From Areca catechu (Eukaryota; Streptophyta; Magnoliopsida; Arecales; Arecaceae): a DNA stretch of 64,000 bases. A program made the translations under genes and the position numbers. The stretch lies in contig JAHSVC010000030.1 of the NCBI GenBank assembly GCA_021397845.1, positions 1,240,001 to 1,304,000 of the forward strand, given 5' to 3'. This document shows positions 10,632 to 22,382 of the stretch, in pieces (position 1 is the first letter of the stretch; each line of letters opens with the position of its first letter). The notes beneath the pieces were generated by a model, which saw only the letters and a program-made list of their open reading frames with translations, was not told the DNA's origin and did not search any database.

Positions 10632-11909
10632 TGGTGTGGACACCAGAAGCAGAAGCAGAATAAAACCTCACTCAAATAAGGTTAACCTGATTCCACTTTG
10701 GATCGAAAATCACTAGGTTAAATTTTTCTTGTAAAGGGCAATTTACTTTCAAGAGTCCTGTAATTACTTAGTTTCAATTTCATGAATCCTGTAATTATGT
10801 CCAATCGAGTCCTGTAATTATGTCCTGTCTCAATCTGGGTTCAAATAAGAACTCAATTAGAGTTCCATTAGGTTTATTTAAATCAAGTCCAAGCTACTTC
10901 AAGTTGAGGTTCACCAAACCACTTGGAGCTTCCAAATCAAGACCTTGGTCCACCAAGCTGGAATTCCACATCACCATGCCAACAAAGCAGCCACTAGGGA
11001 CGCCACATCATCAGCCATGTCACCTTCAAATGGGCACCTAAAGGGGAGATCGACCAAGCATTTTAAATTCAAAGAAACCAGCCAATCTCCATGAATTTCT
11101 CCTTATCCCATGTAACAAGGCCCCATATCCTCCAACCTCCCTTGTAATCCTCCATAATTTGGGGAGAATCTCCATGAATTTCTCCTTATCCCATGTAACA
11201 AGGCCCCATATCCTCCAACCTCCCTTGTAATCCTCCACAATTTGGGGAGTTTTCAAATTTCAAAAGTTTTGTAAGGCTATTAAAAAGCCTTGGATGCCCC
11301 ATTGTAAAAGGGATTTTGATTTTTGGAGATTAATGAAAGTTGAAGTTGAATTGAAGTTTTATGTTTTGAGTGATTGTCTCTAAGCCCCTCTTCCACACCA
11401 AACTATTCTCTCTTCCAAGCATCCAACGCCCAAGTCAAGAAGAAGGCCTTGGAGTCGGCCAGGCCATCTCAAATCTCTTTCTTTGCTCACAAATTTTCCA
11501 TCCCTTCCATATGCATGCCTTTCTTCTTCCTTAACTCTTATTCTTTACGTGCAGGGTCCTTCGAGGTTTTCGAGTTGCAAGCAGGGTCTTCCTTGACAAG
11601 GAACCAACTAGCTGAAGCCCAAGTCCAGGGTTCTGATCTCTGTTATCCAAGGTTCTTCAGTTCTGAGCGTTGGTAGTTTCAAGGTATGAATCAAAAGAAG
11701 GTTGGAAAGCTCATCATGGTAAGTCCACAATCATTAGCCCCTATTATCTAGATCTTCTTCCTTCTTAATTTAGGATTGTATCTAATCAAGTAAAAGTCCC
11801 TTTCATGTAATCCTTAAGACTTATTATGATGAGTACAATGCTAATATAATTAGGTTTCATTGCTCTACATACACTAATCAAATCATTAATCATATGCTTG
11901 CTGCATCAA
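10632..11909 (+). repeat. Gypsy C 5' LTR
   Basis: Starts TGGTGTGGACACCAG and ends GCTTGCTGCATCA. It contains an 83-bp direct duplication (11086-11168 and 11169-11251), also present in the 3' LTR at 14989-15154, so the duplication predates this insertion. Confidence 0.94.
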
Positions 11910-11912
11910 ATT

Positions 11913-11924
11913 GGTATCAGAGCA
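11913..11924 (+). promoter_or_regulatory. Primer binding site, gypsy C
   Basis: TGGTATCAGAGC, 3 bases after the LTR end; initiator Met-tRNA type. Confidence 0.92.
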
Positions 11925-12988
11925 TGGTTGCATTAGGGTAGAATAGTTTTCTTTAAATCCAAGAAAGATCTAAAATTCATGCCTCCTAAGCGGGTGTACT
12001 CCAGTACACTGTCACGACCCATGGGAATAATGAGCCCCTGGCCGGACGTGAATTTTTTAGATTGAAGTTTGGGTAAGCCATTGCACTTGTTTGATTAGGT
12101 TCCGTTTTCTGAAAATTTGCATCTATTTACTGTAATCCGTCTACAGCTCCAAAGGCAAGTTGCTAATTTTTTGTTGAAATATTTTTTTTCTTATTCCTTA
12201 TTAAGTCAGTTATTATCATATTAAATTTCATCATCAAAAAAATTATAAAAAAAATGAAAATTTCTGCAGTTCGACACTATCATTAGGGTTCTGTTCTGTC
12301 CTTTTTATTTATCTTCATTTGTAGGATCTTCTTAGAGTAGTATAGATTTTAGTTTTAAAATTCTTTCATCTACATTTAAAAATATAAGTTAGAAATCCTC
12401 TGTAAATTTTTCAGAATTTTTGGACATTTTTTCATCACGTTTTCCACACCACTTTCAAACTGCAACACACTTATGCAGCACCTTTGCATTTCATTCATCA
12501 TGAGAAATCAAATTAAGGGCATCAATTTGACATAGGGTCAGGTTTCATCACCTGTCCCTAGCCCAAAATCACCAACCAGCATATCGATCCCAGCCCATTA
12601 ATTAAAATTGAGTAGAACATTAATTGCCCTAGTGGGTTAGGGACACCAACAAGTTGGGTTCAGGTTAGGGTCAAGTTAACTGTGTCAGCTAATTGATGTG
12701 TGCTTACTAGCTTGGTGTCTAGGATTGGTGCATCAGGGCTTGTGATTTGGTCCGCCTACCTGGCCAATCTTAGATTGGTGTCTAAGGTTGGCAATCAGGG
12801 ACCTTCACTCCCCACCACCTACCTGGCTAAGTCCCATAGGTACTACTAGCTAGTTGGTTCACTTAATTAGACCTCTAATTTGTGCTCTAGGTCTAGGAAA
12901 CCTTAGCTCGAGCTTGAGTCCATTTGCATGCATGACAACTAGAGCAGGGACACCATATTCACCAATCCAAGCCCAGTCCAGTGTAGCC

Positions 12989-13100
12989 ATGGACCCGAAT
13001 CTTGAAACCATGCTGAAAGGCCTAAATGATCTAATGGCCCAATTGAACCAAATGCTGGCTAAACAATTTTTCTTAGACCAACCAACTCCTACTTCCCATT
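12989..13100 (+). pseudogene. Gypsy C gag start, 37 codons
   Basis: MDPNLETMLKGLNDLMAQL, homologous to the gag start of gypsy B (8469), then a stop after PTPTSH. The whole capsid domain is missing. The start is chosen because the same MDPNLET opens gypsy B gag. Confidence 0.75.
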
Positions 13101-13107
13101 AGCTCAT

Positions 13108-13748
13108 ATGAATGATAGGAGTAAGAACCCTGAAGTACAAGTTGAGTTCATGAATACTCAAGACTTAGGGTATCCTCAAACTGAAGGGCTAGGGAAGGAA
13201 GAAGGCAAATTTGAACCTAGTAAATATATGTATGAGACCGACATAAGTTTAATAGATGAAAATGAAGGGGAAGACTGTGAAGAGAACAACTTTAGTACCT
13301 TACCTGAGGAAACCTTTGGTAAAGAAAAGATTATTGAGCCTAGTCCTGAAACATCAGAACAACCAAATTTAGTGAGGACTTGGTTCCCGTAAGACAATGC
13401 CCTCAGGAAGAACCCAATACTTTAGCTTCGACACAAGAACTCCTTCAGGTACCTGAGAAGAACCTAATCATTATTCTAGAAGACTTTCCTGATGACCTTC
13501 AACTACCTAGAAGCATCCCGCCTGTAGATCAAAATTCTAATCTTAAGGTCATCATGAGTAACCAAGGTCTATTTCAAGATTCCCCTAAATTATCCCAAGT
13601 CTCGGATTCCTATTTCCTGCCTTTTCCTGTGTCTTATCATAATTTTAGAGCCATTAAGTTTCATTTTGATGAGATTACCAGGATGCATGAGCTTTTAAAG
13701 CCTATTCCTTTTCTACCTACTTTTGGAAAACCTTATGGCATTTGCTAG
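13108..13748 (+). pseudogene. Gypsy C central segment, function unknown
   Basis: Two overlapping open stretches in different frames: 13108-13392 (acidic, ENEGEDCEENNFSTLPEET) and 13380-13748 (DFPDDLQLPRSIPPVDQN, NLKVIMSNQGLFQ, FHFDEITRMHELLK). The same order of phrases occurs in gypsy B (9060-9625), with the second half better conserved. I find no protease DTG/DSG, no YxDD and no zinc knuckle. A 1-base frame change near 13385 joins the halves. It may be a remnant of pol linkers, or a family-specific segment kept by these short elements. Confidence 0.6.
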
Positions 13749-13919
13749 GAACCCATGGTAAATTCTCATGTGCATACCAGACCAGGGTCAAACCTAGAGA
13801 GTCATTAATCTGTTAGGTTTAGGTCCTAGAAAGTCCAATAAAATTCCTCTCAATAAGGATGCCTAGTTTAGTCTGCATTTTGTAAGTGCTTGTGTAAATT
13901 TCTGAGTCTGCTAAATCTT

Positions 13920-14563
13920 TCGCACAGCATGTCACAAATTTGCATAAAGAAATCAGTAATAAAATCAAACTGAGCAATGAGACTTACAAACATTTAGCTG
14001 ATTCACATAAAAGGGCTAAAGAATTCTGTGAAGGAGATTATGCGATGATTAGGCTCAACCCTGAATGGTTTCTCTCTGGAACCATAAAGAAGCTGCATGC
14101 CCGCAGAGCGGGACCTTTCAAGATCTTAAAGAAAATAGGGCCTAATGCGTATGTTTTGGAACTTCCACCTGATATGGGTATCAGTACAACCTTTAATGTT
14201 TCAGACCTAGTAGAATACAAAGAACCAGTACTAATACCTAGTGAGCCTTTTGGGCCAGAAACTTTCATTGAGAGTGAACTTATTTCCAAGTGTCCACCAC
14301 CAACCCTACCTGAGCGGAGAGAGAGGATTGAGAGAATCCTGGATGACAAGACCATTACTACCATGAATAAGGACTATCAGCGATACCTGGTTCAATGGCA
14401 AGGTGACCTGAGTCCAACAACTCTTGGATTACTCGAGAGGACCTGCAAAGACTTAACCCAGACTTGTTCGAGCATTACCAGGGCAAAACTGAACCATACT
14501 CAACTGGGTCGAGTTCTGCCCATCCCAGGAGAATTGGTGTGGACACCAGAAGCAGAAGCATAA
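13920..14563 (+). pseudogene. Gypsy C integrase C-terminus and chromodomain-like tail
   Basis: Open from 13940 to 14563: MHKEISNKIKLSNETYKHLA, YAMIRLNPEWFLSGTIKKLH, GPNAYVLELPPDMGISTTF, VSDLVEYKEP, then RIERILDDKTITTMNKDYQR and YLVQWQG. These are the C-terminal integrase module and the first strands of a chromodomain, which in chromoviruses directs insertion to marked chromatin. Translation runs 29 bases into the 3' LTR and ends GELVWTPEAEA, as is normal for this group. The catalytic core upstream is absent. Being open for 207 codons, this is the best preserved coding part of the element. Confidence 0.88.
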
Positions 14564-15812
14564 TAAAACCTCACTCAAATAAGGTTAACCTGATTCCACT
14601 TTGGATCGAAAATCACTAGATTAAATTTTTCTTGTAAAGGGCAATTTACTTTCAAGAGTCCTGTAATTACTTAATTTCAATTTCATGAATCCTGTAATTA
14701 TGTCCAATCGAGTCCTGTAATTATGTCCTGTCTCAATCTGGGTTCAAATAAGAACTCAATTAGAGTTCCACTAGGTTTATTTAAATCAAGTCCAAGCTAC
14801 TTCAAGTTGAGGTTCACCAAACCACTTGGAGCTTCCAAATCAAGATCTTGGTCCACCAAGCTGGAATTCCACATCACCATGCCAACAAAGTAGCCACCAG
14901 GGATGCCACATCATCAGCCACGTCACCTTCAAATGGGCACCTAAAGGGGGGATCGACCAAGCATTTTAAATTCAAAGAAATCAGCCAATCTCCATGAATT
15001 TCTCCTTATCCCATGTAATAAGGCCCCATATCCTCCAACCTCCCTTGTAATCCTCCATAATTTGGGGAGAATCTCCATGAATTTCTCCTTATCCCATGTA
15101 ACAAGGCCCCATATCCTCCAACCTCCCTTGTAATCCTCCACAATTTGGGGAGTTTTCAAATTTCAAAAGTTTTGTAAGGCTATTAAAAAGCCTTGGACGC
15201 CCCATTATAAAAGGGATTTTGATTTTTGGAGATTAATGAAAGTTGAAGTTGAATTGAAGTTTTATGTTTTGAGTGATTGTCTCTAAGCCCCTCTTCCACA
15301 CCAAACTATTCTCTCTTCCAAGCATCCAACGGCCAAGTCAAGAAGAAGGCCTTGGAGTCGGCCAGGCCATCTCAAATATCTTTCTTTGCTCACAAATTTT
15401 CCATCCCTTCCATATGCATGCCTTTCTTCTTCCTTAACTCTTATTCTTTATGTGTAGGGTCCTTCGAGGTTTTCAAGTTGCAAACAGGGTCTTCCTTGAC
15501 AAGGAACCAACAAGCTGAAGCCTAAGTCCAGGGTTCTGATCTCTGTTATCCAAGGTTCTTCAGTTCTGAGCGTTGGTAGTTTCAAGGTATGAATCAAAAG
15601 AAGGTTGGAAAGCTCATCATGGTAAGTTCACAATCATTAGCCCTTATTATCTAGATCTTCTTCCTTCTTAATTTAGGATTGTGTCTAATCAAGTAAAAGT
15701 CCCTTTTCATGTAATCCTTAAGACTTATTATGATGAGTACAATGCTAATATAATTAGGTTTCATTGCTCTACATACACTAATCAAATCATTAATCATATG
15801 CTTGCCGCATCA
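14535..15812 (+). repeat. Gypsy C 3' LTR
   Basis: Same ends as the 5' LTR (TGGTGTGGACACC ... GCCGCATCA). Few differences from the 5' copy, for example GCAGAATAA against GCATAATAA near the start. The last coding codons overlap its first 29 bases. Confidence 0.94.
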
Positions 15813-15967
15813 CAATGAAAAGGCTAAGAAAAAAATCATGTAAAAAGGGTTACTTCTATGTGTGTGTGCCTTAGAATTAATTTGAGTTGGTATGATTGAA
15901 AAGTTGTAAGAATGTTGGTAAGAGTTTTTCTCTTTGAATTCAATTGTAAAAATCCTGAAGAAGATAC

Positions 15968-16486
15968 TCGAGCCGACCCAACATGTTGAAGAGCCGACTC
16001 TACTTCATGGCACGTAGCAAGGATTCTGGTACATAGCAATCTGAGCCGACTCGAAGGTATCCGAGCTGACTCTAGTGAATCCAAGTCGACTGGAATTTGT
16101 TCGAGCTGACTCCTCCAGAGTCCAGTTTTTGAACATTTCTAAGAACAGCCAGGCGAGCTGACCCAAACCAGAAAGAGCCAACTCTGCTTGACCTAATTTT
16201 GAATACCTGAGAAAGCGAGCCGACCTGAACTGTATCGAGCCGACTCTTCCAGAGTGATGTTTTAGAACCTGAGAAGAAGAGCCGACCCAAGCTGAAAAGA
16301 GTCGACTCCTCGAGTTCAAGTTTTTCAAAGATATAAGTTCGAGCTGACCCGAGCTATCAAGAGCCGACTCGTCCAGAGTGAAGTTTTGCACCCTGAGACA
16401 AAGAGCTGACTGCACTGAAGATTTGGTGACTCGACCTATCGACTAAAGGATCCGAGTCGACTCGAAGGAATCCGAGCCGACTCGAA
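15968..16486. repeat. GAGCCGACTCG motif array in copia A 5' LTR
   Basis: Roughly 17-18 irregularly spaced copies of a near-palindromic motif with core CCGACTC (variants GAGCTGACT, GAGTCGACT, AGCCGACCC). The matching array in the 3' LTR is 25625-26145. Spacing is about 25-40 bases and is not codon-periodic. Confidence 0.88.
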
Positions 16487-16929
16487 CATCGCTTTCAGGT
16501 ATCCAATGGCTAGTTCCAGAATTTATTTTTGAATGCCAAAAAGTGCTCCAACGGTCACAAACCACTTCCCAATGGTCTACAATGGCTAGAATTGTCTTGA
16601 AGTGATGGAAGACCATATATTTGAGGGATTTGAACTTCTCTCAAGTAAGTTTTTGAGAAAAAGTACTTAAAAAGTTTGAGAGCTACATTGAATATCCAAC
16701 CTACCAAAGAAAGAGAGCATAAGAGCATTCAAGCAAGACTTCAAGTCTTCACCAACTCAGATTAGAAGCTTGAAGCAATTAAGGAAGAAGCCACTGAAGC
16801 ATTTATAGCTTGTTCAAGTGCAAGTCAAGTGGACTTCTATCAAGCTACACCGGCAACTATCCGACAAATTGAGTTTGTCATTTATTATTGCATTTACTTC
16901 AATTCTTTTTCTAAATTGTTGTTGGGTTA

Positions 16930-17131
16930 TTGGTGAGCCCGGTTGATAAACCAAATAGATTCTTGGTGAGCCTTGATAAAAATCAAGTGTTGGGTTCTTG
17001 GTGATCATGGTAAAACCAAGTTAGGTTTCTTTGGTGAGCCTATTCAAAATCCAAGGGTGTTGGGTTTTCTTTAGTGATCCCGTTAAAACCAAAGTGTACA
17101 TGTTTTGGATTGTGATCCTGCAAAACAATCT
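16930..17131 (+). repeat. Array of about six small hairpins in copia A 5' LTR
   Basis: Successive units pair as CTTGGT/ACCAAG, CTTTGGT/ACCAAAG and GATTGT/ACAATC around a loop that begins GAGCC or GATCC and ends AAAA. Clear examples are 16997-17020 and 17107-17129; some units here carry a mismatch that is absent from the 3' LTR copy (26585-26790). Confidence 0.8.
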
Positions 17132-17181
17132 GACTGTATTCGGGTGTGAATATGGTGAAATTCCTAACTGGTATCTTGGAT

Positions 17182-17215
17182 AGTGGACGTAGGAGCTGGG
17201 TTGCTCCGAACCACT
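17182..17215 (+). promoter_or_regulatory. Conserved LTR stem-loop AGTGG...CCACT
   Basis: AGTGGACGTAGGAGC pairs with GCTCCGAACCACT. The same structure sits at 26840-26873, 31392-31426, 40314-40348, 54201-54234 and, on the minus strand, 44263-44298. Position near the LTR 3' end suggests a role in the RNA terminal region. Confidence 0.75.
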
Positions 17216-17384
17216 ATAAACCTTGTGTGTTTGTATTATGATTCTCTGATTTCTATTAGCTTTTGCATTTAACTTTTAATCACAACACACAACACTCTGA
17301 AAAGGAATTTCAATTGCACATCATTTGCTTTAAATTTTTTAATTTCAATTCATCCCCTTCTTGGGTAGTCACCTGGATAACAAC

Positions 17385-17396
17385 TGGTATCAGAGC
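17385..17396 (+). promoter_or_regulatory. Primer binding site, copia A
   Basis: TGGTATCAGAGC two bases after the LTR end; initiator Met-tRNA type. Confidence 0.93.
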
Positions 17397-17427
17397 TCTA
17401 TCTCTGAATACATAAGAGTAAAGATCG

Positions 17428-18540
17428 ATGGCTCATCTAATGAGTACGTCCTTGGCGGAAGGCCAATCAACTAATAGACCTCCACTCTTCACTGGCACAA
17501 ATTATGCATACTGAAAAGTTAGAATGAAATTTATGTTCAAGAAGTTGATTTTCAATTACGGAAGGTCATTCTAAAGGGTCCTTATATCCCCATGATTAAA
17601 ATTGATGGAATGGACATTCCAAAACTTGAAGAAGATTGGGATGAACATGACATGAAGATGGGTGAATTAAATGCCAAAGCAATGAATCTCTTATACTGTG
17701 CTTTGGATAGTAATGAGTTTAATTGAATTTCTATTTGCTCATTGGAAAAAAAAATTTGGGATAAACTCGAAGTGACCCATGAAGGAACTTCACAAGTGAA
17801 GTCTTTTAAAATTAATCTTCTTGTGCATAGTTACGAATTATTCAAAATGGAATCTAATGAAATAATTTCTGTCATGTTTTTACATTTCACTGATATTATT
17901 AATGGCTTAAAGAGTCTTGGCAGGATATATACTAATGCAGATTTAGTACAGAAGATTCTAAGATCTCTTCCGGACAAATAGGATCCGAAAGTGACAGCCA
18001 TTTAGGAAGCAAAAAATTTGAACACCTTACCACTGGATGAACTACTAGGATCTCTAATCACACATGAACTGACCATACAGCACCGAACTGAAGATGATCA
18101 AAAGAAAAAAAATCTATTACCTTCAAAGCTGCTATGAATTCTAGAAAGGATGAAGAATCAGAAGAAGAATACTCCTTTACTGAAAGCGACATGGAAGACA
18201 AAGATGTTGCCATGGTCGTTAGGAAATTCAGAAGGTTCTTGGAAAGAAGAAAAGGAAGACATTTTAGAAAATTTCACAAGAACAAAGAATTCAATAAGGA
18301 GAAGGATAAGGAAAGAAAAAAGAAAAAGAGGTGCCCATCTACTATGAATGCAAAAAGCCAGGGCACATCTGACCAGATTGTCCATTATGAAAAAGAATTT
18401 TAAGAAAAGAAAAGAAAGCTATGGTAGTGACGTGGAGTGACAGCGAAGCGTCCTCATCCACTGAAGAAGAAGAGACCATGAAGTCTGCAAATTTATGTCT
18501 GATGGGTCTTGAAAATGAGGTATCATCCCCTGAGATTCAA
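17428..18540 (+). pseudogene. Copia A gag
   Basis: Ty1/copia gag. It starts MAHLMSTSLAEGQSTNRPPL and reads FTGTNYAY before a stop where Trp (TGG) is expected (TGA at about 17512). Later, 17742-17981 reads the UBN2-type capsid block (KIWDKLEVTHEGTSQVKSFK, ILRSLP). At 18134-18403 comes an acidic then Lys-rich stretch, followed by a zinc knuckle read in another frame (YECKKPGHI, stop, PDC). The first Cys of CX2CX4HX4C is replaced and the Arg before PDC is a TGA stop. At least five disruptions are present. The ATG at 17428 is chosen because copia H gag starts at the matching place (31682). Confidence 0.86.
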
Positions 18541-19293
18541 ACTGAATTTACATATGATGAATTAATTTAGCATTTCATGATTTACTTATTGAATTCAAGA
18601 AAGCTGGGGTTAAAATTAAATCTTTGAAGAAACAAAATGATGTTTTATTAAAAGACAAGGATGAGATTTTTGAAAAGAATAATATTGTGCAAAAGAATTG
18701 AATATCTTTTTGATAATGTTATTACATTGAAAAATGAAAAAAATTCTTTAAATGAGACAAACAAAATTTTAGTTGCCGAAAATGTTGATTTGAAAAGGAG
18801 GTTGAAAAGCTTAAGCCTTTAGTAGAAAAGCTTACTTTGAGTTCTAACAAGCTTGAGCTAATTTTGAAAGAACAAAAAGATTCAAAAAGTAAAGCTGGAA
18901 TTGGATTTAATGCTTTAAATGCCAAAGGGATTTCAGCAACAAAATTTGTATCTTCAAAAGCTTCAGCTTCAAGTGCTAAATTCAAGAAACTTTTCCATCA
19001 AAATCTATTTCAAATGGCTTGAAGTATGTTCCAAAAAATCTATTCAAAAATCTTTCAAACCAAATATTTCTATTTCTGCATCTTTTAAAGCCTCAAAGCA
19101 TGCATCATTCAAAAATGACAAAATTATTTGTTATGCATGTCATAGATTTGGACATAAATCTTATCAATGTAATTCCTTGAAAAATTCCATGATTGGTGCA
19201 ATGAAATATAAAACCGTCTGGATTCCAAAGAGAACGAATTTTGCTAACCTGAAAGAATCCAAGTTAGCTTGGGTACCTAAAATCACTCCTTGA
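18541..19293 (+). pseudogene. Copia A gag C-terminal coiled coil and second zinc knuckle
   Basis: Asn/Lys/Glu-rich heptad-like sequence, broken into frames, followed by an intact CX2CX4HX4C knuckle: ICYACHRFGHKSYQCN at about 19127-19175. It ends with a KxxWVPK motif (LAWVPKITP) leading into protease. This extended gag with a distal zinc knuckle is seen in Sirevirus-like and related copia elements; copia H has the same layout (32701-33370). Confidence 0.75.
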
Positions 19294-19670
19294 CTATTTT
19301 ACAGGACTGTCTTGTAGCCCACAAATTAAAGAAAAGATGGTATCTTGACAGCGGCTGTTCAAGGCATATGACGGGTGACAAAGATCAATTCATCACCCTA
19401 CAAATGAAAGAAGGAGGATTAGTTACTTTCGGAGATAATAGCAAGGGGAGAATAATCAGAATCGGTAAGATTAAAATAACCCCTGTACTTTTATTGAAGA
19501 TGTGCTGTTAGTAGATAAATTGAAGCACAATTTACTGAGTATTAGTCAATTATGTGATAAAGGCTTCAAGGTTATCTTTGAATCATCTATGTGTGTAGTA
19601 ACTAACTCTCTTGACTCTAGCAACAAATTCATTGGTCATAGACTTGGAAACATTTATGTGGTGATCTAAA
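19290..19670 (+). pseudogene. Copia A protease
   Basis: Aspartic protease with active-site block RWYLDSGCSRHMTGD (catalytic Asp of DSG) and following strands (LVTFGDNSKGRIIRIGKI). A frame change near 19500 leads to LVDKLKHNLLSISQLCDKG, then GHRLGNIYVV. The start is joined to the gag reading by frameshift or stop. Confidence 0.85.
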
Positions 19671-20440
19671 TGATCTAGCCATGACTAGTAGTTCCAGTCT
19701 AGTGGCTATGAATGCTAAGACCAAGGAGTTATGTTTATTATGGCATAGACGATTAGGTCATGCTAGCATGCATACAATTGCCAAATTAATCTCAAAGAAT
19801 CTAGTTAGAGGTTTACCACATTTTAAGGTTGATCTTGATTTTATATGTGATGCTTGTCAATTAGGCAAACAAACTAGGGGCATTTTAAATCAAAAAATAT
19901 TATTTCAACAACTAGACCCCTTGAGCTACTTCACATGAACTTATTTGGACCAACTAGGACCACGAGCCTAGGAGGTATGAAATATGACCTTGTGATTGTA
20001 GATGATTTTTAGATTTACATGAGTGTGTTTATTGCACATAAGGATGAAACTTTTGATGTATTTCGAAAATTTCATAAGAAAGTTTAAAATGAGAAAAATC
20101 TTTCTGCTATCTCTATAAGAAGTGATCATGGAACTGAATTCCAAAATCAATTTTTTGATGAATATTGCACTGAGCACGGCATTGATCATAACTTCTCCAC
20201 TCCTAGAACACCACAACAAAATGGTGTTATAGAGAGAAAGAATAGGACTTTGAAAGAAATGGCCCGAACCATGTTGTATGAAGGTAATCTTCCGAGGTAC
20301 TTTTGGACAGAAGCAGTGAACACTACCTATTATATATTAAATCGAGTTTTAAGTAGACCAATTTCAAAGAAAACCCTCTATGAACTTTGGAATAGAATAA
20401 AACCAATATTAGCTATTTTCATGTTTTGGGTGTAAATGCT
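19671..20440 (+). pseudogene. Copia A integrase
   Basis: Begins with the HHCC zinc region (LWHRRLGHASMHTI ... CDACQLGKQ) at about 19738-19870. The rve core follows: LHMNLFGPTRTTSLGG, then RSDHGTEFQN and NGVIERKNRTLKEMARTM. The second catalytic Asp (SDHG) and the Glu (VIERKN) are present, but the first catalytic Asp in the usual MDLFGP is Asn (AAC). Two stops and a frame change also interrupt it. The order protease-integrase-RT is diagnostic of Ty1/copia. Confidence 0.9.
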
Positions 20441-21522
20441 TTGTATTAAATAATGGCAAAGATAACCTAGAAAAATTTGATGCAAAATCTGATGAATCTA
20501 TATTCCTTGGTTATTCCTTACATAGCAAAGCATATAGAGTGTTTATTTAGAGGACTCTTACTGTAGAAGAGTCAATTCATGTTATTTTTGATGAGGCTAA
20601 CCATTCACCATCTAGAAAAGATGAGTGTGTAAATAATGATGCAGGTACATTACAAAAGGAAATGGAAGATCTAAGCATTCAAGACAAGCCAACACAAGAT
20701 AAAAATGAAATGGTAAGCAAGGATCATACTGATTTATCAAAGAATGGAGGTATGTAACTTCACATCCTAAAGATTTAATTATTGGTGATCATTCTCATGA
20801 TATTAGGACTAGGTCAGCATATAGAGATGCACATGACTACCAAGATTTTGTCTCATAAATTGAACCACATAGTCTAAAAGAAGCTGAAACTGATCACAAC
20901 TGGATGATGGCCATGCATGATGAATTAAACAGTTTGAAAGGAATAATGTTTGGACACTAGTTAGTAGACCTACAGACCACCCAATCATAGGAACCAAATG
21001 GGTCTATAGGAACAAACTAGATGAGAATGGTAAGATTGTAAGAAATAAGGCAAGGTTGGTAGCAAAAGGGTACAATCAAGAGGAGGGCACTGATTTTGAT
21101 GAAACATATGCTCCTGTAGCAAGAATAGAAGCCATTAGACTACTTCTTGCATTTGCTTGCTACATGAACTTTAAACTCTTTCAAATAGATGTCAAAAGTG
21201 CTTTTCTAAATGGATTTATTTCTAAACAAGCTTTTGTAGAATAGCCACCAGGTTTTGAAAATCATGCTTTTCCAAATCATGTGTTTAAATTGAATAAAGA
21301 TTTATATGGTTTGAAACAAGCACCTAGGGCCTGGTATGATAGATTAAGCAAGTTTTTCTTGAAAATGATTTCAAAAGAGGAAATGGTGATAACACTCTTT
21401 TTATTAAAAATAAAGAGAATGATATGTTAGTTGTACAAATTTACATTGATGACATTATATTTGGTGCAACTAATGAAAATCTTTGTGGAGAATTTGTTGA
21501 GTTAATGTAGGGTGAGTTTGAA
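20441..21522 (+). pseudogene. Copia A reverse transcriptase
   Basis: Ty1/copia RT. It begins in the linker after integrase (about 20441) and is readable from 20890 (HDELN) through GTKWVYRNKLDENGKIVRNK, ARLVAKGYNQEEGTDFDETY and IDVKSAFLNGF (palm Asp). LYGLKQAPRAWYDRL and QIYIDDIIFG (YxDD box, 21440s) follow. TAG stops replace Gln before PPGF (21242) and in LMQ (21508). Two small frame changes are present. It is clearly homologous to copia H (34500-35880). Confidence 0.9.
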
Positions 21523-22382
21523 ATGAGCCTTATAGGTGAACTTAACTACTTCCTTGGATTACAAGTCAAACAAATGAAGGAAGGAATCTTTATAAGCCAA
21601 GCCAAGTACATCAAGGAGATAATCAAGAGATTTGGCATGGAAACAAGCAAAGAGGCTAGCACACCCATGAGCACTACCTGCAGGCTAGACAAAGATGAAA
21701 GTGGATCCAATGTTGACCAAAAGCTATATAGAGATATGATCGGATCTCTACTGTATCTTACAGCCAGTAGACCTGATATCTTGTATACTGTATGTGTATG
21801 TGCTAGATTTCAATGTAATCCTAAAGAAACACATATACTTCCTGTTAAAAGAATTTTCAAATATTTGAAAGGCACAAGTAATTTAGGTCTTTGGTATTCT
21901 AAAGAATCATCTTTGAATTTAATTGGATTTTCTGATGCTAACTATGCTAGTTGCAAAATTGATAAAAAGAGCACTAGTGGTACATGCCAATTTCTAGGAT
22001 TGAATTTAATTTCATGGCACTGTAAGAAGCAAAACTCCGTAGCCTTGTCCACTGCTGAGGCAGAGTACGTTACTGCTGGTAGTTGTTGTGCTCAAGTGTT
22101 ATGGATTAAACAATAACTAGAAGACTTTGGTGTTACATAATTTAAAATTCCAATCAAATGTGATAACACAAGTGCTATTAATTTGACAAAAAATCCTGTT
22201 CAGCATTCACGAACTAAGCATATTGAAATTAGGCATCATTTTATAAGGGATCATGTATTGAATAATGATTATACTTGAATTCGTACCTACTGAAAACTAG
22301 CTTGCAGATATTTTTACCAAACCTTTGAATTTTGATAGATTTGCAATGATTAGAAGTGAATTAGGATCGTGTGACCCACTCT
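21523..22382 (+). pseudogene. Copia A RT C-terminus and RNase H
   Basis: Open for 197 codons from 21523: SLIGELNYFLGLQVKQ, QAKYIKEIIKRFGM, SLLYLTASRPDILYTVCVCA, then the RNase H fold with FSDANYASCKIDKKSTSG, SVALSTAEAEYVTAGSC and CAQVLWIKQ. After a stop at 22114 it continues KIPIKCDNTSAINLTKNP and HSRTKHIEIRHHFIRDHV. Catalytic carboxylates are visible (FSDAN, AEAEY, CDNTS). The element's pol ends near 22382. Confidence 0.9.

Larger units (their letters stand above)
10632..15812 (+). mobile_element. Gypsy C: non-autonomous Ty3/gypsy element
   Basis: 5181 bp with TSD CAATG at 10627-10631 and 15813-15817. LTRs (10632-11909 and 14535-15812, 1278 bp each) differ at only scattered bases, so this is the youngest insertion of the left nest. 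The interior holds a primer site, a 37-residue gag start, the central segment shared with gypsy B and the integrase C-terminus. It has no protease, RT, RNase H or integrase core, so it must have been mobilised in trans. The solo LTR at 3779-5038 belongs to the same family. Confidence 0.94.
15818..17382 (+). repeat. Copia A 5' LTR, main segment
   Basis: Continues the LTR after gypsy C and ends CACCTGGATAACA before the primer site. It contains an array of GAGCCGAC-type motifs (15968-16486), a hairpin array (16930-17131) and a conserved AGTGGACGTAGG...CCACT stem (17182-17215). Confidence 0.93.

Noticed and set aside
15836..16415. Ser/Leu/Arg-rich minus-strand frames in the copia A LTR
   Set aside because: They read through the GAGCCGACTCG array; the equivalent appears in the 3' LTR (25657-25875).
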